NCBI RefSeq assembly: GCF_029889745.1
Contig: NZ_CP123639.1
Span: 212,501 to 276,500, forward strand
Direction of reading: 5' to 3'
Origin: Ligilactobacillus faecis
Lineage (GTDB): Bacteria > Bacillota > Bacilli > Lactobacillales > Lactobacillaceae
DNA: 64,000 bases
The notes under the pieces were generated by a model. That model had not been told where the DNA came from, ran no database searches, and saw nothing but the letters and a program-made list of their open reading frames with translations. Every line of letters starts with the position of its first letter. Position 1 is the stretch's first letter. This document shows, in pieces, positions 20,192 to 29,324 of the stretch. The translations under genes were made by a program, and so were the position numbers.

Positions 20192-21616
20192 CTATTTTGG
20201 TACATATAAAGTTTCACCAGCTGTCAATTCAGTACTCGATCCAAGGTTATTCAACTCTTGGATCTTTTCCACAGTTGTCGCATATTTAGCTGCTAATGAC
20301 TCAAGCGTATCACCATCTGCCACATTGATCGTTTGTGTGTTAGCCCGCTCAGAATCTAATTTAGCTTGGCTTTCGCTACTTGCTTTTTTTGCACTTTCTG
20401 AAGCTTGCTTACTTTTTTCACTTGCTTCAGAAGCTTTTTTAGCACTCTCTGAAGCTTGACTTTCGCTAATACTTTTACTTGCAGCTTGACTTTCACTTGC
20501 TTCCTTAGCACTCAAAGCTTTACTTTGACTGATACTATTGGAAACTTTAGCTGCTGAACTCGCCTTAGCCTGACTTGAACTGACTTTATCAGCTTGACTA
20601 AGTGTTTGTTGTCTTTCACTTTGATACCAATAAGCTCCACCCAATAATAGCACTAAAATAAGTAAGATCGCCGCCAAAAGTGGACCTTTTTTCTTCTTTT
20701 CTAGGACTGTTTCTTTCCCTTTATCTAAACTAACAGGATCATCGCCTCGGTCAACAAAAAATGCTTTACGCATCCGCGGTTCGTCTTTGCGAGTATATCC
20801 ATGTTTAAATTGTTCACTTTTGAAAATTTCATAGATCTTATTGACATCAAAGCGCACTTGATCACGTTGCTTTTCAGCTAAGTATTCATTTTTCTCTGGT
20901 AATGATAGATTGATGAACCAATCACACGCATACTCATATTGGCGCACCACCTCAGTCGTAGCACCAAAATCTTGTAAAAGTCCAAACTGTAACCAAGCGG
21001 TCTGTTCACAAAGCGTTTCGATGATCACTGGTCGAACTTCGGCGATCATAAACGAAATTCCAGCATCTTTTAACTCTTGGATCTTTTGGACGACTTTAAA
21101 ATAAAAATTACGATCAAGTGGTGATAAAACTTCATCTAGCAAGACTAATTCTGGTTCAATAAATAACGCGATACTGACAGCTAAACGCGCTGTCATCCCA
21201 GCAGAATAATCACTGACTGGTCGATAGATCCATTCTCCGATCTCTGAGAAATCAATGATCCCGTTAGTAAGATGATCTCCTTTGAAGTTATCTACTTTTG
21301 CATTTGTGATCGCTTGGCGAATATTCTCTAACCCAGTCTTACTCTCATCTAAAGTATCTAACGCAACATATGTTATTTTATTTTTTGTAGTGATGAAGCC
21401 TGTTGTTTGCTTATCTTTTCCGCCGATGATCTTTAACAAAATATCTTTGCCAGAACCATTATCACCGATCAACCCGATCGCTTCTCCATCGTTGACTTTT
21501 AAATCGATCCCACGTAGTTCCCACAATTTTTCATTTGTTTCATTTGGGCGCCGATCTTTTTTGTCGACTAATAAAGAAACTCCTTTTGTAATATATTTTA
21601 TTTCGATTTTTGCCAT
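20192..21616 (-). CDS. TagH-like ABC ATPase with LysM tail, degenerate ATP site
   Basis: A 474-aa protein. Residues 1-230 form an ABC ATPase like TagH of wall teichoic acid export. Next are a basic linker, one membrane segment (about 311-330), a Ser/Ala/Lys-rich low-complexity stretch (340-425) and a C-terminal LysM (425-474). The ATP site is abnormal. Walker A reads GDNGSGKD, with Asp58 where Ser or Thr is required. The H-loop histidine appears replaced by Glu193 (MIAEVRP). The signature is YSAGMTARL and Walker B LVLLDE. No TagG permease is adjacent. It may have become a wall-anchored structural or regulatory protein, or it may pair with a permease elsewhere. Confidence 0.75.
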   Translation of the reverse strand: MAKIEIKYITKGVSLLVDKKDRRPNETNEKLWELRGIDLKVNDGEAIGLIGDNGSGKDILLKIIGGKDKQTTGFITTKNKITYVALDTLDESKTGLENIRQAITNAKVDNFKGDHLTNGIIDFSEIGEWIYRPVSDYSAGMTARLAVSIALFIEPELVLLDEVLSPLDRNFYFKVVQKIQELKDAGISFMIAEVRPVIIETLCEQTAWLQFGLLQDFGATTEVVRQYEYACDWFINLSLPEKNEYLAEKQRDQVRFDVNKIYEIFKSEQFKHGYTRKDEPRMRKAFFVDRGDDPVSLDKGKETVLEKKKKGPLLAAILLILVLLLGGAYWYQSERQQTLSQADKVSSSQAKASSAAKVSNSISQSKALSAKEASESQAASKSISESQASESAKKASEASEKSKQASESAKKASSESQAKLDSERANTQTINVADGDTLESLAAKYATTVEKIQELNNLGSSTELTAGETLYVPK

Positions 21617-21798
21617 TTTCTTTTCACCTATAAAACCTAAAAAACACTGATTTAAAAAATATTGAACTAACTCTCATAGTACAAAATTGCTTTGAGAGCG
21701 TCAACTGGAAACCTCATTCAACTTGATAAAATAAAGCGACTTTAATATAATTGTTAACGTTGTTTTACAACAAAATCAAAGAAGTCGAGGTCTTTAGT

Positions 21799-22206
21799 TT
21801 GAAAAGTTTTTATCAACGCTATCAAAACTTCTTTTCCTACACTCTTTTTGGCACACTAGCAGGGGCTTTAAATATCATTTTATTTCACCAACTAGAACAA
21901 AAAGGCCTAAATTATCTTTTAGCTAATATCATCGCCTATCTCATCGCACTTCTCTTTACTTTTATCACAAATAAATATTTAGTTTTTGAGACTAAACACC
22001 ATTCACTTGAACAAACTCTACGCGAATTGATCGCCTTTTTACATATTCGCTTTCTCTCATTTTTACTAGATCTTGGGTTAATGTTTTTAGGCGTCCAAGT
22101 TTTCTTATTATATAAAGATCTAGCTAAATTACTCGATCAGATCGTCTGTGGGATCTTAAATTATTTTTTCAGTAAATGGCTTATTTTCAATAAAAAAAGT
22201 GCTTGA
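21799..22206 (+). CDS. GtrA-family membrane protein
   Basis: A 135-aa protein with four membrane segments and the GtrA/DPMS pattern (F-x-x-Y-T-L-F-G at the start, TFxxNKYLVF in the middle, then NYFFSKWLIF near the end). GtrA proteins flip undecaprenyl-linked sugars used to glycosylate cell-wall polymers. In Listeria and Bacillus, GtcA/GtrA proteins act with CsbB and YfhO in teichoic acid glycosylation. A YfhO homologue lies at 34320. I chose TTG 21799-21801 because GAGG sits 7 nt upstream. The upstream reading to 21751 has no SD. Confidence 0.8.
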   Translation: MKSFYQRYQNFFSYTLFGTLAGALNIILFHQLEQKGLNYLLANIIAYLIALLFTFITNKYLVFETKHHSLEQTLRELIAFLHIRFLSFLLDLGLMFLGVQVFLLYKDLAKLLDQIVCGILNYFFSKWLIFNKKSA

Positions 22207-22230
22207 GCCTTGACTCAAGCACTTTTTAGT
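22197..22230. terminator. bidirectional terminator, GtrA gene and gpsA
   Basis: AAAAAGTGCTTGAG and CTCAAGCACTTTTT form a perfect stem between convergent genes. It overlaps the end of the GtrA gene. Confidence 0.92.
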
Positions 22231-23262
22231 CTACGATTTACGTTTTCCGATAACTTCTGACTTACTATCGCGAGTCATCAAGCTACCGATCTCTTCTTTA
22301 ATATCTGCTTTATTGTAGAGGACGTTATAGATCGCTTCTGTGATCGGCATCTCGATATGTTCATCACGAGAAAGATCATAAGCAGCTTTCGCAGTATTGA
22401 TCCCTTCAATGACCATTCCCATATCTTCGATCACTTGGTCAAGCGGTTTGCCTTGCCCTAGTTGTTCACCACAGCGCCAATTTCGTGAGTGCACTGAAGT
22501 ACATGTAACGATCATATCACCCACACCAGAAAGACCCATAAAAGTCAATGGACTAGCACCATAGGCCATTCCTAAACGTGCAACTTCAGCTAACCCGCGC
22601 GTGATCAAAGCTGCTTTGGCATCATCACCATATCCTAAACCATGTAAGATCCCGGCTCCGATCGCGATCACGTTTTTAAAAGCTGCGCCAGTTTCGACCC
22701 CAACGACATCATCGTTAGTGTAGATCCGAAGATAATCGTTTGTAAAGAGATCTTGCACTTTTTTCGCTGCTTTTTCATCGGCACTAGCAGCTGTGATCAA
22801 CGTGATATCTTTTTTCGCCACTTCTTCAGCATGGCTCGGACCAGATAAAACAGCGATGTTAGAACAGTAGCGATCCGTCAACTCTTCATGGATGATCTCT
22901 GAGATCCGCTTATGTGTTCCGATCTCAAGACCTTTGCTAGCATGGATCACAAGTGGCCGTTGATTCAATTTAGCCAAAACTTCTTTTAGTTGTTTTGCGA
23001 CAAGACGTGTGACCTTAGTCGGAACGACAAATAAGATCGCATCAGCGCCGTCAACAGCTTCTTCTAAGTCGGTCGTTGTGTAAAGTTTGTCAGAATACTT
23101 AAATCCCGGCATGTATCGTTCATTTGTATGCTTTTCATTAAGCTCAGCAGCCTGCTCTGCTACATTTGTATAAAGCGTAACGTCATGACCATTTTCAATT
23201 AACACGCTCGCAAGAACACTGCCCCACGAACCTGCACCCAACACTGCTATTTTCTCTGTCAT
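22231..23262 (-). CDS. gpsA: NAD(P)-dependent glycerol-3-phosphate dehydrogenase
   Basis: A 343-aa cytosolic enzyme that reduces dihydroxyacetone phosphate to sn-glycerol 3-phosphate, the precursor for phospholipid and thus LTA backbone. The N-terminal Rossmann motif is [10 protein letters not shown], the family motif SGPSHAEEV lies near 145, and the catalytic-domain segment [14 protein letters not shown] near 200. The start is ATG 23260-23262 (MTEKIAVLG). The SD is AGGGAT. The gene appears to be single. Confidence 0.96.
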   Translation of the reverse strand: MTEKIAVLGAGSWGSVLASVLIENGHDVTLYTNVAEQAAELNEKHTNERYMPGFKYSDKLYTTTDLEEAVDGADAILFVVPTKVTRLVAKQLKEVLAKLNQRPLVIHASKGLEIGTHKRISEIIHEELTDRYCSNIAVLSGPSHAEEVAKKDITLITAASADEKAAKKVQDLFTNDYLRIYTNDDVVGVETGAAFKNVIAIGAGILHGLGYGDDAKAALITRGLAEVARLGMAYGASPLTFMGLSGVGDMIVTCTSVHSRNWRCGEQLGQGKPLDQVIEDMGMVIEGINTAKAAYDLSRDEHIEMPITEAIYNVLYNKADIKEEIGSLMTRDSKSEVIGKRKS

Positions 23263-23346
23263 AATATACATCCCTACTTATAAGATATTTTCAATACATT
23301 TTCAAAATACCACAAATTTCAACTACTCGCAACCAAGATCATAGGT

Positions 23347-24465
23347 CTAACGTTTAGGATCTTGTAATTTCCAAATGTCATATAAATAAACGACTACAAC
23401 TTTTGTCACTGCATACGCTGGGATCGCTAAGATCATCCCTAAGAGCCCAGCAATATTTCCAGCAGCTAATAATATCATAATGATCGTCAGTGGATGAATA
23501 TCTAAACTCTTGCCAATAACATTTGGATAGATGAGATTTCCATCGACTTGCTGTACAACAACACAGACAACGATCACTAAAATAACTTCTTTAAATGATA
23601 GCGATAACGCTATAAAGATCGCAGGGACTAGACCGATATATGGTCCAAGATACGGAATGATATTGGTGATCCCAGCAAACATCCCGATCAATAAAGCATA
23701 GGGGATCCCGACTAAACTATAACCGATCGCCGAAAACGTCCCAACAAATAAGCATTCGATCACTTGCCCAGAAATATATTTAGCGATCGTATCACTCATT
23801 TTGACTAATAACTCAGCTACAGCATCAGCACGATTTTTAGGTAAGACTTTTTTTATATTTGGTAAAAGCTTAGGCCCATCTTTTAGCATATAAAAGAGAA
23901 CAAATGGTACTGTGACGATCGTGATCGTTACGCTTGTAACTGCCCCGATCATCGAACCGATACTTGTTGTCAAAGAGCCCATGAAGCCTTTCAAGATCCC
24001 ATTTACTGAACCTTTGATATTATCTAAATATTCAGTAAGATCGATCTGATCAAACCAACTCGGCCGCTTAGTATTCTTCGTAAGCTCTGTCAAATATACT
24101 TGTAATTCGTTTAAATAGCGTGGAGTCCGTGCAACTAGTTGTTCAACTTGGTTAGCTAATTTTGGCACTAAGTAAGCCGCAGCTAAACCGATAAGCACGA
24201 AAAAAAAGATAAAAACTAAAGTGACCGCTAACGTTCGCCCAACTTTGAAACGCTTATAGCGGATCCGCATCAAAAGATTGACGAGTGGATTTAACGCATA
24301 GAATAGGAAACCTGCGATCAAAACAGGCATAAATAACGTTGAAATAAAGATCCCGATCGGTTTAAAAATAAAATCGATCTGCGTACAAACAAAAACTAAA
24401 AGTGCTAATAATAACAGTTCTAACGTCCAATACAGGAGACGCGTCCTTTTTTTCTTATCTAACAA
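23347..24465 (-). CDS. AI-2E family transporter (PerM/YueF-like membrane protein)
   Basis: A 372-aa polytopic membrane protein with about eight spans and the family's central GITNIIPYLGPYIG motif near residue 260. Members include ion antiporters and putative autoinducer exporters, so the substrate cannot be assigned. I use TTG 24463-24465 because GGGG lies 6 nt upstream. The ATG at 24501 lacks an SD. No partner genes are adjacent. Confidence 0.85.
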   Translation of the reverse strand: MLDKKKRTRLLYWTLELLLLALLVFVCTQIDFIFKPIGIFISTLFMPVLIAGFLFYALNPLVNLLMRIRYKRFKVGRTLAVTLVFIFFFVLIGLAAAYLVPKLANQVEQLVARTPRYLNELQVYLTELTKNTKRPSWFDQIDLTEYLDNIKGSVNGILKGFMGSLTTSIGSMIGAVTSVTITIVTVPFVLFYMLKDGPKLLPNIKKVLPKNRADAVAELLVKMSDTIAKYISGQVIECLFVGTFSAIGYSLVGIPYALLIGMFAGITNIIPYLGPYIGLVPAIFIALSLSFKEVILVIVVCVVVQQVDGNLIYPNVIGKSLDIHPLTIIMILLAAGNIAGLLGMILAIPAYAVTKVVVVYLYDIWKLQDPKR

Positions 24466-24645
24466 TTTTCTACCCCGACTATACCAAATGCAGTGTAGCA
24501 TAAAGCATGCTACTTCAAAGAAATATAGACTTCCTTCCTTATTTTTTATTTTTATAAACGCAGAGAGCCTTTAAAATCCACAGCATCTAACCTACATTTT
24601 TCTTTTTATTAGATACAAAGCACAGCTTAGCTCTATTATAGCTTC

Positions 24646-24680
24646 TAAAAAAGGCTGCGAACTTCATCGCAGCCTTTAGC
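24646..24680 (-). terminator. terminator of the DUF402 gene
   Basis: AAAGGCTGCGA pairs with TCGCAGCCTTT around a short loop, followed by T on the minus strand. Confidence 0.85.
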
Positions 24681-24693
24681 TATAAACAGACAC

Positions 24694-25239
24694 TTACTGC
24701 CGTCGCGACAATTCTAGATAGCGGTTATACCAGATCTCGACATACTCCTTTGAAAAAGGACCTTTACCATGTTCGATCCAGTCAACTAATGTTTTTACAT
24801 TATGCTTTAAGATCTGATCAGTCTTAGCCGGATACTTCCACTTTGCACTATGCTCTTCGTATTCATCTACATCGAGCAAACGTTTTTCCCCATTGGGAAA
24901 GACTTTAACGTCCAGATCGTAATCTATATATTTTAGTGCCTCTTTGTCTAAAACAACTGGTGATGCTAAATTACAATAATACGATACGCCATTATCGCGG
25001 ATCATCGTAACGATATTGAACCAATAATGTTTATGAAAATAAACAAGAGCTGGTTCACGGGTGACCCACCGCCTACCGTCAGCTTCGGTGACTAGTGTAT
25101 GATCATTGCAACCTATCAGAGCATTTTCGCTCGTCTTTAACACCATCGTGTCGCGCCATGTTCGATGTAAGCTACCATCGTGTTTATAACTCTTGATCGT
25201 AATAAACTCGCCTTCCTTTGGTCCTTTTGAATGACGCAT
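24694..25239 (-). CDS. DUF402 nucleoside tri-/diphosphate phosphatase (YgaC/Ntdp-like)
   Basis: A 181-aa cytosolic protein that matches the DUF402 family. The N-terminus is [21 protein letters not shown], and the metal-binding region includes [22 protein letters not shown] and [14 protein letters not shown], with D-x-D-E-Y-E-E-H. The staphylococcal homologue hydrolyses nucleoside tri- and diphosphates. The SD AGGAAT precedes the ATG. It is a single gene between its own terminator and the RNA methyltransferase. Confidence 0.85.
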   Translation of the reverse strand: MRHSKGPKEGEFITIKSYKHDGSLHRTWRDTMVLKTSENALIGCNDHTLVTEADGRRWVTREPALVYFHKHYWFNIVTMIRDNGVSYYCNLASPVVLDKEALKYIDYDLDVKVFPNGEKRLLDVDEYEEHSAKWKYPAKTDQILKHNVKTLVDWIEHGKGPFSKEYVEIWYNRYLELSRRQ

Positions 25240-25340
25240 AATATTCCTGCTTTCTCTAAAACACGGGTGTCTCTACACCAATATCATTTTAATTATACCA
25301 AAGATTTAGCTTATTGCCTATGCTATCTCACTGGAACATC

Positions 25341-26729
25341 TTACCGGCGTTTAACTAATTTAACAACACACTCGACCCGTGCAGTCTGCGGAAACATATC
25401 AACAGAACGAATATATTCAACATCGTATACTTTAGTCAAATCAACTAGATCACGTGCTAAAGTTGAAGGATTACACGAGACATAGACGAATTTAGCTGGT
25501 GCATAGTACAAGATCGTTTGGATCAATTTTTTATCCAGACCAGTTCGAGGTGGATCAACGACTAAAGCATCAAAACTAAATCCTTCTGCGATCCACTTTG
25601 GCAAAATATCTTCTGCTTGTCCGACTTCATAACGCGTCTTAGGTAAGCCATATTTTTGTGCATTTTTTTGTGCATCTGCGACCGCTTCAGAAATAACATC
25701 CATCCCTCGTACTTCTTTTGCATTTTGCCCAACATAAGCGCCGATCGTTCCTACACCGCAATAAGCGTCGACAAGTGTTTCATTTGCTGTTAGATCCAAA
25801 GCTTTTTTGACTTCATCGTATAAGACTTTCGTTTGTGGCGGATTCATTTGAAAGAATGCCCGAGCCGAAAGTTCAAAGGAGAGCGGTCCTAAAGTTTCAG
25901 TGATCGTTTCTTGGCCAGCAAGTAAAAATGTCTCTTCTCCCCAGATCAGTGAAGTTTTCTTTGGGTTGATATTTTGCATAACTGAGATCACTTCAGGCAA
26001 AAGCTGTTTTAGATCAGTTAAAAAACCGTTTTTTTGTGGAAATTTCTTACTAGTCGTCACTAAAACAAGTTGAGCTTTACCTGTAGCAAACGATTCACGT
26101 ACAACTAAAGTTCGCACAAGACCAGTGTGCTTTTGTTCATCATAGATCGAAATATGCCATTTTTCTAATAAGCTCAAAACTTGACGAATGATCTTTAACG
26201 TCAAAGGACGTTGGGTCTCAAAAGTCGGTAGATCAACGAGTTGGTGACTATTAGCTTTATAAAGACCTGCGATCAGACCGGTTTTAGTTTGCCGCACTTG
26301 AAACTGTGCTTTATTTCGATAATGATACGGTTCTTTCATTCCTAAAGTTTCTAAGATAGGATAAGTTTGATAGCCTTTAGGTCGAAATTTTGCTAATGCT
26401 TGTGCAATAACATCTTGCTTAAACTTCAATTGTTCTGGATAAGCGAGATGCTCAAGTTCGATCCCTCCGACATCATATTTATCGACAGGTTCTACACGAT
26501 CAGGGCTTTTCTTCTTGATCTTTAACAGACGCGCTTCGAGATATTTGGGTCGCGCCTGAACGATCTGCGCTAAAACGACTTCACCTGGAAGTGCCTTAGG
26601 AATAAAAACGATCTTTTTTTTATAATATCCGATCCCTTCTCCATTGATACCTAAACGTTTGATCGTCACAACAAATTTTTGTCCTTTTTTCAAAATAACT
26701 CCAGGTGCTTGTTTTTTTGTTTGTACCAA
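25341..26729 (-). CDS. 23S rRNA (uracil-C5)-methyltransferase, RlmD/RlmCD type
   Basis: A 462-aa SAM-dependent RNA methyltransferase of the TrmA/RumA family. An N-terminal TRAM domain (about 8-70, including RLGINGEGIGYY) is followed by the SAM-binding domain (DAYCGVGTIGAY) and motif DPPRTGLDKK. The catalytic cysteine is in FVYVSCNPSTLARD near the C-terminus. Gram-positive RlmCD modifies U747 and U1939. The N-terminal iron-sulfur cysteines of E. coli RlmD are not evident. I start at TTG 26727-26729 because AGAAAGG lies 8 nt upstream. The ATG at 26786 has no SD. Confidence 0.9.
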   Translation of the reverse strand: MVQTKKQAPGVILKKGQKFVVTIKRLGINGEGIGYYKKKIVFIPKALPGEVVLAQIVQARPKYLEARLLKIKKKSPDRVEPVDKYDVGGIELEHLAYPEQLKFKQDVIAQALAKFRPKGYQTYPILETLGMKEPYHYRNKAQFQVRQTKTGLIAGLYKANSHQLVDLPTFETQRPLTLKIIRQVLSLLEKWHISIYDEQKHTGLVRTLVVRESFATGKAQLVLVTTSKKFPQKNGFLTDLKQLLPEVISVMQNINPKKTSLIWGEETFLLAGQETITETLGPLSFELSARAFFQMNPPQTKVLYDEVKKALDLTANETLVDAYCGVGTIGAYVGQNAKEVRGMDVISEAVADAQKNAQKYGLPKTRYEVGQAEDILPKWIAEGFSFDALVVDPPRTGLDKKLIQTILYYAPAKFVYVSCNPSTLARDLVDLTKVYDVEYIRSVDMFPQTARVECVVKLVKRR

Positions 26730-27290
26730 AACTTTTTTCCTTTCTTTGAAAGCATATAATAGTTCAAACCACTTGGTCTGATCCATAATATAAATAAAGA
26801 CGGCCTAGCTTGATCGTAAAGATCATTTCATCTAAGCTAGAATAACGCTTATCATTATTTCTGACCGTTATTTTCATTTTCTGCCTCTTTTAAAGCTTTT
26901 TTGATCTTCTTTCTTCTACTTGCGTACCTTCGGGCAACAAGCTAATGCTCTCTTAAAAAATTTATGGTTGTTCTGTTTTTTATTGATCGATCCTGCTAAT
27001 ATAATGACCTCAATATGATATTAGCAAATAGATGTCTAAATAACTCAAGACCAACGCTCCTTTTTTGATATTTGACATCAATTCCAAAAACGCGTAATTC
27101 AAAAGAAAGATCACGAGTTTTTGCTTTATTTAACATCTTAAATACAAAATTTTGCCCGAGCATATCGCCCAGAAGGTAACTTTGTAACTTTTAAAATGCC
27201 ATCTTTTCGCTACCTTAACAAAGTGGAGCGACTGCTTTATAATAACTGTATTACTTCATTTGTGCTTATAATATGTTTTGATATAAAATA
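26730..27290. other. gene-poor region with a decayed reading frame
   Basis: No intact gene. On the minus strand, about 27215-26996, two overlapping frames read protein-like peptides (KDGILKVTKLPSGRYAR, then frame change, then VFKMLNKAKTRDLSFELRVFGID) ending in TAG at 26996-26998. This looks like a remnant of a regulator or acetyltransferase, but too little survives to name it. The rest is AT-rich without recognisable structure. It adjoins the IS200/IS605 insertion. Confidence 0.35.
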
Positions 27291-27340
27291 GCGATTTTAA
27301 TGAGATTCAGCCGGAAATCCCGTGACTTTAGTCATGGGAA

Positions 27341-27790
27341 TCAAGCTCCGTAAGGAGCTTTTTTCATCTCATTGTATTTTTGATCGTTTATATATTTCTC
27401 AACTACTTCTTTACTCATATTACCTAATGTGCTCATGTAGTAACTAGGCGACCATAAATGACCACCCCAGTATCGGGACTGCCGAATTTCCGGGTGTCGA
27501 CGTAAGAAAATAAAGGCACTTCTGCCTTTGAGCGCTTTGATGGCGCTAGTCGGTGCCTTGCTAGGCGGAAAGCTAATTAAGACATGAACATGGTCAGGCA
27601 TAACTTCCATTTTCTCGATTAAGATTTCGTTATCCTCGGCTACTTGCCATAGGATATCCTTCATTTCGTTTGATAACTCATCAGTAGTAAAAGTTTTATG
27701 ACGATATTTAGTAACCCAAATTAGATGGAAATGGAAGTTATAGATATATCGTCTGGTATATACTGCGTCTTTGATTTTATCTTTACTCAT
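27341..27790 (-). CDS. tnpA: IS200/IS605 transposase TnpA (Y1 HUH endonuclease)
   Basis: A 149-aa single-domain HUH transposase. The metal-binding HxH is in MPDHVHVLISF, and the nucleophilic tyrosine is in SPSYYMSTLG near residue 125. It cuts and rejoins single-stranded ends at the hairpins that flank the element. The start is ATG 27788-27790 with AGGGG upstream. The longer frame to 27880 would cross into the divergent promoter. It is oriented away from tnpB, with about 75 bp between starts. Confidence 0.93.
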   Translation of the reverse strand: MSKDKIKDAVYTRRYIYNFHFHLIWVTKYRHKTFTTDELSNEMKDILWQVAEDNEILIEKMEVMPDHVHVLISFPPSKAPTSAIKALKGRSAFIFLRRHPEIRQSRYWGGHLWSPSYYMSTLGNMSKEVVEKYINDQKYNEMKKAPYGA

Positions 27791-27864
27791 TTTATTTACC
27801 CCTATATTTATTATCATTGACATATGATACAATATCATTATATCAATTAAGGAGGTGAAATTAA

Positions 27865-29115
27865 ATGAAGTCAATGGCAAAAATGCAATATCATTATGGC
27901 CTGAAAATGCGTTGCTACCCTAGTGACCAACAAAAGCAGTTGATTAAAATTAACAGTGACGCTAGTCGCTTTATCTATAACGAAATGGTTGCGATCGGTA
28001 AGGAACTGATGCAACTTCGCAGAGTTAAGTTATCGATTGACACAGTCCAGGAGCGTATTAAGCAACTAACTATGCGTCAAAACGCTAAACAAATGTCTAA
28101 TCACTATCAATTTTTAGAAGATAAACGAATTGACAGTTTGGCGAAAGCTAATGCCATTCAGAACTACCGAAAAGCTTGGAATGCTTTTCGGAAGATTCAC
28201 ACTGCTGGTGTTCCTAAATTTCATCGAAAGAGTTATCGCTGGCGTTATCAAACCAATTGTCAATACCCAGGGCAAAAGACTGCGTTGCTAACTAACGGTA
28301 CAGTATGTTTTCTAGATAATAGCCATATCAAAGTACCTAAAATAGGATTGTTACGTGTTGCCGGTTCCCAAGCACGTCTCTTGAGGAGAATGTGTGAGAC
28401 TAGAATTGGTACTGTGACATTGACTAAAGATCCAGCGGATCACTTCTTTCTATCAATGCAACTAGCTTCAGATGAACCTTTTGTTAAAGTGTCCAAGGCT
28501 AATCACGGACATATTGGAATTGATCTTAATACTGATAATTTCTTAACCGATAATGAAGGTAACACAGTTCCTAATCCACGATATTATCGCACTATTAAAG
28601 GTAAATTAGCTAAAGAACAGCGTATTCTATCTAGACGACAACGGCGTGTCAAAAAAGAACATCGTTCTTTACGCGATAGTAAAAATTATCAAAAGCAACG
28701 CTTGTTAGTTGCTAAACTCCATGCCAAAGTAATGAACCAAAGACATAATTTTCTCCAACAAATCTCTACTGCACTAATCAAGAACCACGATTTAGTAGTA
28801 GCTGAGGAGTTGCGTAGTAAGAATATGCTCAAGAATCATGCTTTAGCGCTTAGTATTTCTGACGTTGGCTGGCGTTCCTTTCTCGGCATGTTGGCTTATA
28901 AAGCAGATCTATATGGTCGACAATTTATCACAATCAGCCCAAGAAATACTACACAAACATGTCACAATTGTGGCTTTGTGATGGGTACTAATGGCACGAA
29001 CAAACTAACGTTAGCTGATCGAAAATGGACGTGTCCGAACTGTGGTATTCATCATATTCGTGATTGGAATGCAGCTAAAAATATTCTGGATAAGGGAATT
29101 GCTAAATTATCCTAG
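27865..29115 (+). CDS. tnpB: RNA-guided nuclease TnpB (IS605 OrfB)
   Basis: A 416-aa TnpB, the ancestor-like relative of Cas12. RuvC residues are visible: Asp in GIDLNTDNF near 210, Glu in VVAEELRSKN near 310 and Asp in HIRDWNAAKN near 403. A zinc finger (CHNC...CPNC) lies between the last two. The length is full. A strong AGGAGG precedes the ATG by 9 nt. A -35-like TTGACA lies about 50 bp upstream in a palindromic region. Known TnpB proteins use an omega-RNA made from the 3' end of the element to cut sites adjacent to the element's target motif, which helps retain it. Confidence 0.92.
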   Translation: MKSMAKMQYHYGLKMRCYPSDQQKQLIKINSDASRFIYNEMVAIGKELMQLRRVKLSIDTVQERIKQLTMRQNAKQMSNHYQFLEDKRIDSLAKANAIQNYRKAWNAFRKIHTAGVPKFHRKSYRWRYQTNCQYPGQKTALLTNGTVCFLDNSHIKVPKIGLLRVAGSQARLLRRMCETRIGTVTLTKDPADHFFLSMQLASDEPFVKVSKANHGHIGIDLNTDNFLTDNEGNTVPNPRYYRTIKGKLAKEQRILSRRQRRVKKEHRSLRDSKNYQKQRLLVAKLHAKVMNQRHNFLQQISTALIKNHDLVVAEELRSKNMLKNHALALSISDVGWRSFLGMLAYKADLYGRQFITISPRNTTQTCHNCGFVMGTNGTNKLTLADRKWTCPNCGIHHIRDWNAAKNILDKGIAKLS

Positions 29116-29295
29116 CTTATCTGTCCCTATGGCAACCTGGGGACATAAAAGGCGTTGGTAATTAGACGACCGCTACTTGATTGCAACCTTGGTTGGTCAA
29201 GCAAGTTGTCCCTATCTACGCAAATTGTGGTCTGAAATCCACGAGGATTTTCGGCTCACAAGCCATTGACTTTAGTCAGTGGTGGTTGACTTAAC
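29060..29295 (+). ncRNA. putative omega-RNA (reRNA) of TnpB
   Basis: TnpB guide RNAs span the 3' end of tnpB and the right end of the element, with the guide taken from DNA just outside. The 180 nt after the tnpB stop hold no gene but contain several complementary segments (GTCCCTATGGCAACCTGGGGAC; ATCCACGAGGAT) and the right-end hairpin. The extent is inferred from the family. The guide would start around 29290-29300. Confidence 0.45.
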
Positions 29296-29324
29296 TATAC
29301 CATATCCAAGGAAGGAAAGATCAT

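Larger units (their letters stand above)
27295..29295. mobile_element. IS200/IS605-family insertion sequence (tnpA + tnpB)
   Basis: Divergent tnpA and tnpB lie between two subterminal hairpins of closely similar sequence: CCCGTGACTTTAGTCATGGG at 27319-27338 and CCATTGACTTTAGTCAGTGG at 29263-29282. These are expected recognition structures for the Y1 transposase, which moves single-stranded DNA and makes no target duplication. The outer cleavage points cannot be fixed from one copy, so the ends given are approximate (within about 15 bp). A small terminator-like hairpin (AGCTCC...GGAGCT plus T run, 27344-27364) faces inward at the left end. Both genes are intact. The element lies between the rRNA methyltransferase and recX. 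Confidence 0.88.
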
